Shown here in pieces: positions 36,277 to 47,639 of a DNA stretch of 64,000 nt. Source of the DNA: Timema cristinae (lineage: Eukaryota; Arthropoda; Insecta; Phasmatodea; Timematidae); contig JBCFYV010002255.1 of the NCBI GenBank assembly GCA_039000515.1, positions 47,340,812 through 47,404,811 of the forward strand, written 5' to 3'. Both the position numbers and the translations under genes were made by a program. The notes under the pieces were generated by a model. The model had not been told where the DNA came from. It made no database searches and saw only the letters and a program-made list of their open reading frames with translations. Each line of letters opens with the position of its first letter. Positions within the stretch are counted from its first letter, which is position 1.

Positions 36277-38873
36277 CAGTGGTTCCCAACCTGGGGGCGA
36301 TCGCCCCCAAGTGAGCGATTTGGGTTATCAGGGGGGCAATAAATAAGTGGGGGCGATTTGGGGTGATGAGTATTCAAAGGGGAAAAAATTAAAATAGTAC
36401 TGTACAGTAGAAGTTGCCGGGTAGCACGAGTCACTGGCTATTCTCATCCGGCGAGTTCACTGCACTCACCCCTCTTCACAGTCCCCCACCTGTTGTTGTT
36501 CAGCGGGGGCCGACTGGTGACTCAACCCCCTCCCCCTCCTGCCAACACAACACACTTGCCATTGACCTACATTCGTCTTCAGTCTTCACTAGCCATTGTG
36601 TCCTCACCATCAGTTTTTGTGCGTGTCTTTTCTTTTGTGCGTTTGTTTTGAAGTGTAGAAGTTCATGCACAATGGATTCAAAAGAGAAGAAGTGTCGTCA
36701 ATACTCAGCTGAGTATTTAAAATTCGGTTTTATCACGTCACCGCAAAATGTGCAGTTTCCACATTGTCTTTTGTGCGATAAAAACATTTACTAGTAATGA
36801 AGCCATGAAGCCTTCGCAAATGAAAGATCATTTATCAAGAGTACACAGTGATAAAGTGAGTAAAGAACTTTGTTATTTTCAATACCTCAAAGCTAAAGCT
36901 GTTAAACGGCCTAATGTGAGTGAATTATTTAAAAAACGAGCAACCGATCTTGACAAAGGTCTTCTTGCTTCTTACGAGGTGTCTTTATTGATCGCTAAAT
37001 GTGGTAAACCTCACACAATTGGCGAAACTCTTGTTTTACCGGCTACCAAAAAAATTGTTTAAATCATGCTAGGCGAGGGCCCTAGTAATAAGATAAGTCA
37101 ATTGGTTCCTTTGAGCAACAATACTGTTTCCAGGCGAATTGACGAAATGGCCACAGGACGTTGAATCCAAACTCACCAATTTGTTGAAAAAAAGTAAATT
37201 TGGATTGCAGATTGATGAATCAACTGTGATTGATAACAAAGCAATTTTATTAGCTTATGTTAGGTTATCAATGAACAAAAGGAAATTACCGAGGAAATGT
37301 TGTTTGCTAGAACTTTGATCACTGATACGAAGGGATCGTCGATTTTTAAAGTGGTACAAGATTATTTTGAGAAAAAAGAGATTCCCCTAACAAACGTGAG
37401 CACTTGTGCAACAGACGGTGCTCCTGCCATGTCAGGTCGTCATGCTGGGTTTCTAGCCCACCTTAAGAAAGAAGTGCCAGAGGTCCACTATTCACTGTGT
37501 CATTCATCGTCAACACTTAGCTGTGAAAAAATTGAGTGGTGTCCTGCATGAAACCCTAAAATTGGTCATTACTGGTGTCAACAAGATTAAAGCTATTTCC
37601 CTCAATGACCGTCTATTCCGACAACTTTGCGATGAAAATGATGAGGAATTCGAACGCTTGCTTCTCATACGGCCGTGAGGTGGCTTTCCTAAGGAAACTG
37701 TTTGCGCCGTTTCTTCGAATTATTTGACACGGTTACTGAGTTTCTCGACACGTCTGATCCTGTTTTAAGTGAGAATTTGAAGCAACGCAAGCTGGAACTT
37801 GCGTACCTTACAGATATTTTTGAAAAAATGAACGAAGTCATATAAGGCTTCAAGGAAACAAGATGAACCTTATCAAGGCCAAAGGAATTATTTCATCATT
37901 CATCGCCAAGTTTGATATTCACAAGGTAAATATTGCCGTAAAGAGCTGATTCAGTTTCCGACCCTTAAAAAGTGTTCAGTGTCAGCTAACGAGACTCCTG
38001 AACTCCCAGAAGACAAAATCCTAATTTTTACTGATCACCTTGAACAGTTAAAAACTGACATGGAATTAAGATTTGAAGATTTGACCAAGTTACAAATTCC
38101 TGATTGGATTCTATATCCATTCTCGTTTGAAGCTGTGGATAAGCTTGATAACTCTTTGCAGACAGAGTTTCTAGATCTGAAGTATGACTGTGAGGCGAAA
38201 ATCATTTTCAAGGAGAGCGGTTATGAGTTAGACTGGGTGAAGATTATGGATACTTATCCACAACTTTGGGGAAAAACTGAACCACTTCTCATCTCGTTCC
38301 CGTCAACATATTTAGTTGAAAAAGAATTTAGTTCTGTTGTCCAGCTCCTCACAAAACAAAGAAATAAGTTGGACATTTGCCTCAAAGGAGACTTGCGCCT
38401 GAACTTGACGAACATAAAGCCGGATATTCAAGCTTTAACTGAAATCCACCAAGCACAAGGCAGCATTGAAAAGGTAAAATAAAACAATATTAAATTTCAA
38501 ACTTTCATTTATTTTTTCAAATTTTAACTATCAACTTTCTTAATTTTTCCAGATTCCAATTTAAAAATGAAAACATGTACTCCTATTTTTTAAATGTACT
38601 CAATGATCTTAGTTAATTATTTCACTTCTTTGTTCTTAAAAAAATATGTAAAAAATGTAATTTTTTTTTCTATTTTATTCAAAAGTGACCGGATAAAACT
38701 GGTTTGGTTGTTTTTATATATGGTAGTAAAATTGTTTATAATAATAAAACTGCTTTATTACTTACACCTTACTTCAAATTAAAATTAGGCATACAATGAA
38801 AATGAAAAGGGGGCGATAGGTGTTAGTCAACCTCAGAAAGGGGAGATGGGCCACAAAAGGTTGGGAACCACTG
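36277..38873 (+). mobile_element. Complete hAT transposon with perfect 8-bp target-site duplication (2597 bp)
   Basis: The termini are CAGTGGTTCCCAACCTGGGG on the left and, on the right, the inverse ending GGTTGGGAACCACTG. The octamer gtttagaa stands directly outside both ends (36269-36276 and 38874-38881), which is the hAT hallmark. The left end continues into a GC-rich gggggcgatcgcccccaag palindrome. The interior carries one decayed transposase gene (36672-38482). Perfect duplications with a frameshifted gene point to a relatively recent insertion or to consensus indel errors. Confidence 0.95.
36672..38482 (+). pseudogene. hAT transposase, SCAND3/ZBED/FAM200-like (frameshifted)
   Basis: From ATG 36672 the protein starts MDSKEKKCRQYSAEYLKFGF and has a BED-like zinc finger (C-x2-C in FPHCLLCDK, then HLSRVH). 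Further blocks are LQIDEST near 37210, containing the first catalytic Asp, CATDGAPAMSG near 37405 with the second, and CVIHRQHLAVKKL near 37500. The C-terminal dimerisation region (38280-38470) reads FPSTYLVEKEFSSVVQLLTK and then RNKLDICLKGDLRLNL. These are the ordered blocks of animal hAT transposases that also gave rise to FAM200, ZBED and SCAND3 genes. At least five frame breaks or stops interrupt it (near 36790, 37062, 37165, 37500 and 37680), so it is not functional as written. The span is about 600 codons, normal for the family. A promoter-side open frame at 36414 is not part of it. Confidence 0.9.
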
Positions 38874-38881
38874 GTTTAGAA

Positions 38882-40843
38882 CATACAGCCACCAAAGCAG
38901 GCGATAAAGTTATTACTTGTCATTTGATTTATCACTAATCTTTCAATATAGATAAAATGAAATTGCAATTTTGTTTGATGGATAGAAAGCTTGCATCACA
39001 TTTTATCAGTGCATACTCATACTATTATAACTACGAGGTTAAATACACACTATAACTTGATTTTCACAAATTGTCTGAAATCACACAACATTTACTTTAT
39101 AGCAAGCAGCTCTTGTTGTGAGATATGAATATGACATTTTGAAAACCCATAGGTCTTGTATTACAAAATGCACTTTAATTATTTTCACACAAATATCTGA
39201 TACCTGTAAGAAAAACAGTGCTGTTGACTATACACAATAGGACCATTTTAACATACAGGATATGTAATCATAATGCACTTTCTTTCTGAATTTCTACTCT
39301 TTAAGTGTCTAACTGGACTCTACCTTGGAGATGTTTGGTCTGCTCTGGCCACTGTGCAATGTAAAAAGGTTGTTAACATCTTTTATCAAACATCCAATCA
39401 AATTATAAAACAGACATCTAAATGAAATGTTTATTTTAATCATAACCCACCCCTATGCTCGTCAAAATGGGGGTGCAAAGCCATTTTCAAAATTATTTGT
39501 TTGGACCCAAGGTTCAATGAACCTTTATTTACTATTCAATTGAAATAGTTTGGTTTTTATCAATGTTTTCTAACTTGTTTTTTATTTTGTTTTTCTCCTT
39601 GAATCATGCTCCCGGCAATATAGAAGGTAACATTAAAACATCATGTTTTATTCTCATAATTTGCATGTCTTGATAGCTTTTAACCTAACAGAGAAAATTC
39701 AAGGTGTAAATGGATGTAATCACAGGTTCGATTCCCGTGTCCAGGAGTAATTTATCAAGTAATTTATATTAAATGTGTTGTTTTTATTTGCATGTACTCT
39801 GTAGGGTAGAAATGTTGGAAAAAGCCTGACCCAGATTTAACACTCCTCACTTGCCAGTCTCTTGTTTTTAATGTGTTATTTGCATGTCTTAACGAAACAA
39901 TCATTCATTTGGCGATCAGGGACCCTTAAGATCATGTGCCAACTCCTACCATGTGTTATCTTCAACTGCCGGCTCCTTTATATCTTTCCTCCGCTCGCCC
40001 CACCATCAGATCTCCTGCACAATCATAGCGACATGTCCCACCCATTCATCCCTCCGAACAATATTGGGTTCTCACATAATAGCATACAATTCATCATTTT
40101 TTCTTCTCTCTCGCGGCCCCCCAACTTTATTTAAAATATTCTGAGCCTCTCCCTTTCTTTCTTTGTCGAGGTCTATGTTTTGGGAACGTAAAGTACTCTT
40201 CTATGCGCATATATTGGTGAATATATTTTTCAGGCTGTGTTAACACTTGGACCCAGCTATTCAGCTATTAAGCGTTCACTTATGGCTTCTTTTATTTTAT
40301 TTACTTCATTGAACCATGACCCTAAATATTTGAACTTTTTCCAAGCTAATTTCCCCAAACTGTGCTTTACCCTCATTTTGCACTTTTCTTACTAAAATAT
40401 AAATTTTGTAAAAACATCTTCCTCTTGTCAAGTTTTTTTAATAAACATTGTTAGTGACTGCAATTAAATTGAATACTTGATTGCCTGTAATGTTGTATGA
40501 AACTAAATATTTACCTTAAATTTGTCATAGCTGCAAGGTATATAAACTTAGTTTTGTTTCCTAATTCTTTTGTAAATAATAAAAGTTGAAGGAACAAAAT
40601 GTTTGAAACTGGATTATTAAAAAAAAATATGATTGATAAAATCACCATTATATTTTTAAGTTTCTTGTGGATGTATAGATTTTAACTGTACTTTTTTCAA
40701 GATGCTGTTAGAGCACATTTGACCTTAACTTTTTCATACCAGAGTCCTCTTAATTTGTCTTACGGATTGTTGATCTTTCACTTAAAACCCATAGGCGCCT
40801 ATTGCTTCTAGTGATGAAAGTTGACTGTTGCCACAACAGGGAG
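38882..40843. other. Spacer with one tRNA-like fragment
   Basis: Mostly unrecognised. At 39722-39757 a B-box fragment (caggttcgattcccgtgtcc, then aggag) matches the 3' half of the tRNA-like unit at 63082, so it is a remnant of the same tRNA-derived repeat. The 90- and 63-codon frames around 39860-40144 have no recognisable family. Confidence 0.45.
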
Positions 40844-42423
40844 TAGGACGTGATGAACAGCCAAGTGGCTCACATGAGAGGGCCAACTGCTAGACAAGTT
40901 GAGATATAACAGGACGTGATGAACAGCCAAGTGGCTCACATGAGAGGGCCAACTGCTAGACAAGTTCAGGTATAACAGGACGTGATGAACAGCCAAGTGG
41001 GTCACATGAGAGGGCCAACTGCTAGACAAGTTGAGATATAACAGGACGTGATGAACAGCCAAGTGGCTCACATGAGAGGGCCAACTGCTAGACAAGTTCA
41101 GGTATAACAGGACGTGATGAACAGCCAAGTGGGTCACATGAGAGGGCCAACTGCTAGACAAGTTGAGATATAACAGGACGTGATGAACAGCCAAGTGGCT
41201 CACATGAGAGGGCCAACTGCTAGACAAGTTCAGGTATAACAGGACGTGATGAACAGCCAAGTGGGTCACATGAGAGGGCAACTGCTAGACAAGTTGAGAT
41301 ATAACAGGACGTGATGAACAGCCAAGTGGCTCACATGAGAGGGCCAACTGCTAGACAAGTTCAGATATAACAGGACGTGATGAACAGCCAAGTGGCTCAC
41401 ATGAGAGGGCCAACTGCTAGACAAGTTCAGATATAACAGGACGTGATGAACAGACAAGTGGCTTCACATGAGAGGGCCAACTGCTAGACAAGTTCAGATA
41501 TAACAGGACGTGATGAACAGCCAAGTGGCTCACATGAGAGGCCAACTGCTAGACAAGTTCAGATATAACAGGACGTGATGAACAGACAAGTGGCTCACAT
41601 GAGAGGGCCAACTGCTAGACAAGTTCAGCTATAACAGGACGTGATGAACAGACAAGTGGCTCACATGAGAGGGCCAACTGCTAGACAAGTTAGATATAAC
41701 AGGACGTGATGAACAGACAAGTGGCTCACATGAGAGGGCCAACTGCTAGACAAGTTCAGATATAACAGGACGTGATGAACAGCCAAGTGGCTCACATGAG
41801 AGGGCCAACTGCTAGACAAGTTGAGATATAACAGGACAGGATGAACAGACAAGTGGGTCAAATGAGAGGGCCAACTGCTAGACAAGTTCAGGTATAACAG
41901 GACGTGATGAACAGCCAAGTGGCTCACATGAGAGGGCCAACTGCTAGACAAGTTCAGCCATAACAGGACGTGATGAACAGCCAAGTGGCTCACATGAGAG
42001 GGCCAACTGCTAGACAAGTTGAGATATAACAGGACGTGATGAACAGCCAAGTGGGTCACATGAGAGGGCCAACTGCTAGACAAGTTCAGATATAACAGGA
42101 CGTGATGAACAGACAAGTGGCTCACATGAGAGGGCCAACTGCTAGACAAGTTCAGATATAACAGGACGTGATGAACAGCCAAGTGGCTCACATGAGAGGG
42201 CCAACTGCTAGACAAGTTGAGATATAACAGGACGTGATGAACAGCCAAGTGGCTCACATGAGAGGGCCAACTGCTAGACAAGTTCAGATATAACAGGACG
42301 TGATGAACAGCCAAGTGGGTCACATGAGAGGGCCAACTGCTAGACAAGTTCAGATATAACAGGACGGGATGAACAGCCAAGTGGCTCACATGAGAGGGCC
42401 AACTGCTAGACAAGTTCAGATAT
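40844..42423. repeat. 66-bp tandem array, ~24 copies
   Basis: The unit runs aggacgtgatgaacagccaa, gtggctcacatgagagggcc, aactgctagacaagtt, then sagatataac. Period 66 is measured between aacagga ends at 40914 and 40980. Because 66 is a multiple of three, the minus strand stays open over many units (250 codons at 41661-42413, 157 at 40808-41281), giving a 22-residue repeat with SSSWPSHVSHLAVHHVLLYL. Nothing else supports a gene there: no conserved flanks and no splice-compatible exon. The alternating gttgag/gttcag and gtggct/gtgggt variants give a two-unit pattern at the left end (about 40870-41270). Confidence 0.96.
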
Positions 42424-42779
42424 TGTTAACAAAGTGCCAACGTGCTCAACAGCAAAATTACAACTGATAGAGAACATTAAAAATAATCGATGTATTAATT
42501 ACTCATTACTTTTAGTATATTCGGTTCACAAAAATAACTTCATGGCTTCAGCCTATGAGTAGGGGTTGGGGGGTGGTAGTGCCAATATTTGTGGATAGAG
42601 GGTGGCATGTGGTCAGCACAACAAATCCTCCAGCCTTTATAATCTCAGTAAATACTGTGAATACTAGATTATTTATTTGAGCTATTATCATTCACTTTAT
42701 AAACTGACTGAATAATATCAGCACACAAAAATTTTTATGAGCAAGTATGAAAGGGCATACCAATGTTGGTAATAAAAGT

Positions 42780-42965
42780 ATTTTTACATACCTTTCAGGG
42801 TTCTTTACCATGCCACAATCGACTTGGGACAGACAGATTTACCTCCCTTTTGAAGGAAATTGTGCCACAAATTTTTATTGCTCAAGAAAAATTCGTCAAC
42901 CTTGGCTGGATTTGAACCCACTAACATTGGGTCCGGAGGCAAGCCCTTTACTGCCAGGGGAAAAA
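42780..42965 (-). mobile_element. tRNA-derived SINE, family B (minus strand)
   Basis: The reverse complement has gggttcaaatccagccaagg (B box), ttgacgaatttttcttgagc, gtggcacaatttccttc and gtcgattgtggcatggtaaa. These blocks line up in the same order with the plus-strand copy at 47335. Confidence 0.75.
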
Positions 42966-43268
42966 TAATAGTCAGGGAAATGACAATTCATGTCACACTT
43001 AGGAAAAAACAACGAAAATATTTTTCGTGTTTACTGCGTCATAATCCACTGCCCCAATCAAGAAATCTGAGGGGCTCTTATCATGCTCAAACTTGCTTTA
43101 ACACAAGTTTTGGTAGCATTTTATTTCAGAAGGTGAACGCAGAAATCTCCTGGCATGCACATGACAATTCTTTTAACTTTAGTGATCCATTGTTTTGATT
43201 CTTGTTCAAGGTTTGGCATCGTTTTCGTTGGATACAGTGAATTAGGACTGATTCGGCTACACCAGCAA
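42966..43268 (+). other. Leader region of the second hAT gene
   Basis: Probably the 5' part of the transposon carrying the gene at 43269. No terminal inverted repeat could be assigned; a cagggaaatgac motif at 42974 and a tcagggaaaagtcaggga motif near 45987 are possible but unproven ends. Confidence 0.35.
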
Positions 43269-45541
43269 TGTCTAACAAAAAAAAAAACAGTTTTTAACCA
43301 GCTCTGGCTAAGCCCAGAGCATTTTCCTGAATTTTCATACTGGATCAGTGGCGTTGAAAGTAAAAGTTGCAGGCATTTTGTAAAGTGTGCAAAAAAATTA
43401 TAAACCTAAGTAATATGGGAAAGCAAGCATTAGCTTCCGATGAAAAAGGACCATCTCATATCAAAACTCTTGAAACTTTGACAAATCAACGCTCTCTATT
43501 CACTTTTTCTCAAAAAAGTCAAGTGATTCAGGTTCATCGAGCTCCCCTGTTTCAACAGAATCTCTGGCATACAAAGTCATTCTACCTTGTGGTAATTCGG
43601 CTGGTTACTCGAAGAGTTTTTCTGTTTCATCGGAAATTGTAAAGCTGCAGAAGGAAGCTGTTGCCAAAAGTGAAATTAGTGTAGTGCCTCGAAGAAACCA
43701 TAACACTTTTGTTATAAAAGATGATATAACTAATGCGGAAGTAATTTGGACTATACAAGTTGCTTACAAAAAAATGTCTTTCAATTCGTGCAATAATTTA
43801 AGTACAATTTTTCAGTTGACATTTCCGAGTGTTCCATTGCCAATGCCTTTACCCTTGGCTCCATTCTTTCATAACAATTTACTGGACCACCTAAAATCAT
43901 GTAACAACTTTGTAATTTGTTTTGATGAAGTGTTGAATAAAGTTATTCTAAGAGGACAAATGGACATTGTAATAGATTCTGGGACAAGGAAAATCATAAA
44001 GTCATCAGTCGTTACTTAAACAGTGTGTTTTTCGATAGGAGCATCGCTGAAGAATTACTGAAGCATTTTCTGGATGGTATTTCTCCTCTTCCACTCTCTA
44101 AGTTTATACAAGTGTCAATGGATGGCCCAAATGTCAATTTAAAGTTATAACACTTATCAGGAACACATCAAATCTGTCACAGACAATGAAGTATGTAGTT
44201 TGCTAAAGCTGGGAACATGTGGGCTTCATGCTGTTCATGGTTCCCTGAGAACAGGAGTGGAGTCTGTTGATTGGGATATAAGTAGCTTATTGCGTTACAT
44301 GTACTACCTGTTCACTGACTCTCCAGCTCGTCGAGCATTGTTTACCCAGTTGACAGGATTGAAGTTCTGTGGTGTGCGGTGGTTAGAGAATGCTAAGTGC
44401 TTTCAAAGGGCATTACAAATTTGGGACCATGTTATTAAGTTTCTCAAAGAAGCAAAACTTCCTAAAACAAAACCTGTAGAGACACTGAAAAGAGAAGCGT
44501 GTGATCCATTCCTAAAGTGTAAACTAGCTTTCTGCAAGACAATTGCAGATGAATGTCAGCCTTTCCTGCAACAGTTCCATACCTTTTTGAAACTGTAGAG
44601 ATTTCTAAGATACCTTATGAATCGTTGCGTGAAACCTGATCTTATGAAGTGCACGGGTCCAAAGTTACTGTCTATCGACACAAAAAAATCAGAAAATTTG
44701 ATCCTTAGCAAAAATATTGATGAAGGATTTGCAATAAAACGTTTGTCAGGAGAAACTGCAATCACAGTAACAGAAAGACAAAAACTAGAATGTATACACG
44801 AGTGCCGCAGTATGTTAATCACCATGATTGCAAAACTACAAGAAACAAGTCCCTTAAAACAGAAAGCTGTGAGAGGTTTGTCTTCATTGGATCCTTGTGT
44901 TATTCAACATTCACCTCAACTGGGCCAGAATAGATTTTCTTTTCTTTTGGAGGATCTCAACCATGCTAACATCATAAATAATGTTCTGACGGAAAATGCC
45001 AAGAAAAAATACTTGCATTTTTGCAACCTCAAAAAATCTCAGCTTCAAGAAATATTTCGTCCTTGTGATCAGATTAGTGATAGCTTAGTTTAGTGGTAGC
45101 TTTCTAATAGGAAATGCAAACTACAAACATCTTTGGGAAGTAATAAAGATTTGCCTTGTCTTGTCGCATGGGAATGCAACTGTTGAAGGTGGTTTTTCAG
45201 TCAATAAATCTTTACTGGTAGAAAATATGCATGAAAAAACAGTCACTGCACAGCGTCACATTCATGATGAGATACAAGAAGCAGGAGGGATTAAAAACAT
45301 ACACATTAGCAAAAAGATGTTGGATCACGTGAGAGGTGCTCGGAAACGCTATCATGAATATTTGGAGATGAAGAAGCAGGAAAGAAGTGAAGAAGAAAGG
45401 CAGAAAAGAGGAAATTAGATATACAAGTTAAAGATTTAGAAGGAAAAAGAAAAAAAATTAATGGTGGCAACTGAAGAGAAACGAGAAGCAAAGGAAGTGG
45501 AGTCGCAAGAACTGAAGAAGAAACAAGCTTCACTTTATTAA
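43269..45541 (+). pseudogene. Second hAT-like transposase gene with BED-type finger (frameshifted)
   Basis: It begins MSNKKK in a 12-A run, shifts frame, and continues TVFNQLWLSPEHFPEFSYWI. A finger with CKVCKKIINLSNMGKQAL and a histidine in PSHIKTL follows. The core has FHNNLLDHLKSCNNFVICFD with a DExxN block (about 43870-43940), then QVSMDGPNVNLK (44105), LGTCGLHAVHGSLRTGV (44203) and GVRWLENAKCFQRAL (44375). The end is VSHGNATVEGGFSVNKSLLV (45160-45220), where relatives have the E-R-FS C-terminal motif, and a charged coiled-coil-like tail closes it. The order matches hAT-superfamily proteins common in arthropods. At least six one-base frame breaks occur (A run at 43272, near 43365, 43555, 43990, 44150 and 45093). 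It is unrelated in detail to the 36277 element. Confidence 0.85.
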
Positions 45542-46140
45542 ATATAGCATAGTATCTTATTGTATGATTTTGATATTTTAATAAAAAGAAAATTCACTTA
45601 AAACATGAATAATATGAAAGCAGAAACAGTTCCTCCTGTTGTGAGCTATTCAGTTCAGGATATTTACAGTTTAGGTAAAATAAGACTGTAATGATACCAA
45701 ACTTTTTAGTATGTTCTTAGTGGCCTGTTATTTAGTACGTATTTCTGCACATGATACCAAAGGGAATCAAGTTTGTTACAACTTTTTGATAGGGTTAGAC
45801 ATATTTAATTATTTTTCCATCATTTTCCCTGAACTGATTGGCAAGACGTCTGCTTTCTTATTCTTCCATGAGAGTGGAGGCAAGGTCGGCTGTAGGGGAG
45901 GAGGAGGCCGAAATAAATGTATTTAAATTAATATTTTCACATGTATAGTAACGTAAAGTTATAGTAGAAATTTTATGAGAAATTGGTCAGGGAAAAGTCA
46001 GGGAGAATTTTTTTACAAATACTTTAGGAACTCTGTACTTAATATAATAAACGTGCATTCATATTATTGACCATATATATAAAACCTCACTGCTATAGTT
46101 AATTAATTACAAATGTTTGTATCTATATTATAATTATGAC
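45542..46140. other. 3' flank of the second hAT gene
   Basis: AT-rich, with a possible element end near 45985-46010 (gtcagggaaaagtcaggga). The 71-codon frame at 45711 is not recognisable. Confidence 0.35.
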
Positions 46141-46149
46141 AACCCTTGC

Positions 46150-46620
46150 TCATTACTGTATCGCCCACACTCCTGGAGCTGAAATCTTAACATCCGGTAA
46201 GAGGGGCTATATGATATTCAACTCTCAAGGGGGTGAAACGAGGGTGGGATCATCTACCAAACCGCTTGTACTGGAAGATGAAGGTGGCTCATTTTAGGCA
46301 ATGTGCCAGACTTTTTGGGGTTTTCAAAATTCTATTCCTAAGGGGGTGGAGCATGGAAGAGATTGTTTTTACATATCTTCCAAATCTTGAGCTGTCAAGA
46401 TGAAACTAGGCAGGGAGGTTCTATTTAGATAATGGGCAAGACATTTTTGGGGATTTTCTCAAATTCAACCGTTAAAGAGATTGAGGTGTAGGGAGGAGGC
46501 GAAAAGGGGTGGTTTTTCCATAGCTTCCAAACTGCTTGAGCTGGAAAAGTGAAACTTAGCAGGAAGGTCAGACAATTTTGAGGATTTTTCAAAATCCAAC
46601 TCCTAAGGGTGTGGTTTTTT
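46150..46620. repeat. Old diverged direct repeats (~140 bp, three copies)
   Basis: Three related blocks share the order aaccgcttg or aactgcttgagctggaa, then gatgaa or gtgaaac, then ggcaggaaggt-like, then gggttttcaaaattc or atttttcaaaatcc, then cctaagggggtgga. Starts are near 46258, 46378 and 46535. Similar text occurs inside many insect repeats, so this is probably a remnant of a larger element that I cannot name. Confidence 0.5.
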
Positions 46621-46909
46621 AGTTACAAATAAAAGGAAACCTTCATTGACTCAATACGCTACAGATAATACAAAAGCCACGGGCTATCGACTAGTTAGTA
46701 TGCATGCCTACATCCTTGTATTTTATATTCTCTCAGATATTTAACACAAAACAATATAAATACTATTTTCATTAAGATGACGCAACGTGATAAACTTTGG
46801 CCCAATTTGAAACGCTTCCACCATAATTTGTATGTAGTCCACTAAACTAAACTTCACATCTTGCTACATTCACAAATTTGTAATAATGTGGTAGAAATAA
46901 AGAAGGAAG

Positions 46910-47035
46910 ACATTTGAGAATATGCTCCTGCATTTGCATAAGGGAAAACCACACAGTTCTCACCCACCGGTGGTTAACTAAACCAGATGTGGTTCACGTC
47001 GTCACCTGTGTGATCATTGATGCAGGTATTTTTAG
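46910..47035 (-). mobile_element. Degenerate SINE remnant (minus strand)
   Basis: Retains cctgcatttgcataaggg, aaaaccacacagttctcac and tgtgatcattgatgcaggt. The last motif also occurs in the remnant near 36085 (gatcactgatgcaggt), tying the two together. Confidence 0.45.
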
Positions 47036-47334
47036 TAAAGTATTTTTATTTCTATGACAAAATACTGTAAAATAATTCAACTTACAAACATGCGCCCCCC
47101 ACACCCCAAATTTTGTCAATCTTAACAATCAAACTAAGTGTCTGATACAATAAATACCTTATATTGCTAAAAGTTCAAGCCGAACTCAGGGACAAGATCA
47201 GTAAGAGGAAGTTCCTGGTACAGTCTGCGTAAAATGACAACTGATACATGGGTTTAATCGTAATATGATATCCTACTACAGTACAAAGTTGCCTTGAATA
47301 CTAGGTAACTCCTCAATACTGGTGATACGCTTCT

Positions 47335-47632
47335 TTCATTCTTCTCAACACTCGTGTTCTTTATGCAACAGTCAACCTCGGTAACTTGCCTCAGGGGTTC
47401 AAACCCAGCCGAGGTCAACTGATTTTTCTTGAGCGTTAAAATATATAGCACAACTTCCTTCTGAGGGGACGGAACACTGTCAGTCCCATGTCAATTGTGG
47501 TATGTGAAAATACCTTTCACGGCAAAATTGGTAAAATCTTTCGCTCTCACTCATAGAAATTCTCGTGTGCTGATATAATCAGTCGGTTCAGAAAGTGTAC
47601 GTTAAATATCAAAAATTAAAAAAAAAAAAATT
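47335..47632 (+). mobile_element. tRNA-derived SINE, family B, with poly(A)
   Basis: The B box is ggggttcaaacccagccgag, followed by gatttttcttgagcg, agcacaacttccttctgag and tcaattgtggtatgtgaaaa. The tail cagtcggttcagaaagtgta, then cgttaaatatc, ends in a 13-A run. The tail is shared with the family D copy at 12365; the body matches the minus-strand copy at 42780. Confidence 0.8.
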
Positions 47633-47639
47633 GTGTCAC

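Noticed and set aside
36414..36671. Upstream extension of the hAT transposase frame
   Set aside because: The residues before MDSKEK look like untranslated GC-rich sequence, and the family begins at the finger domain.
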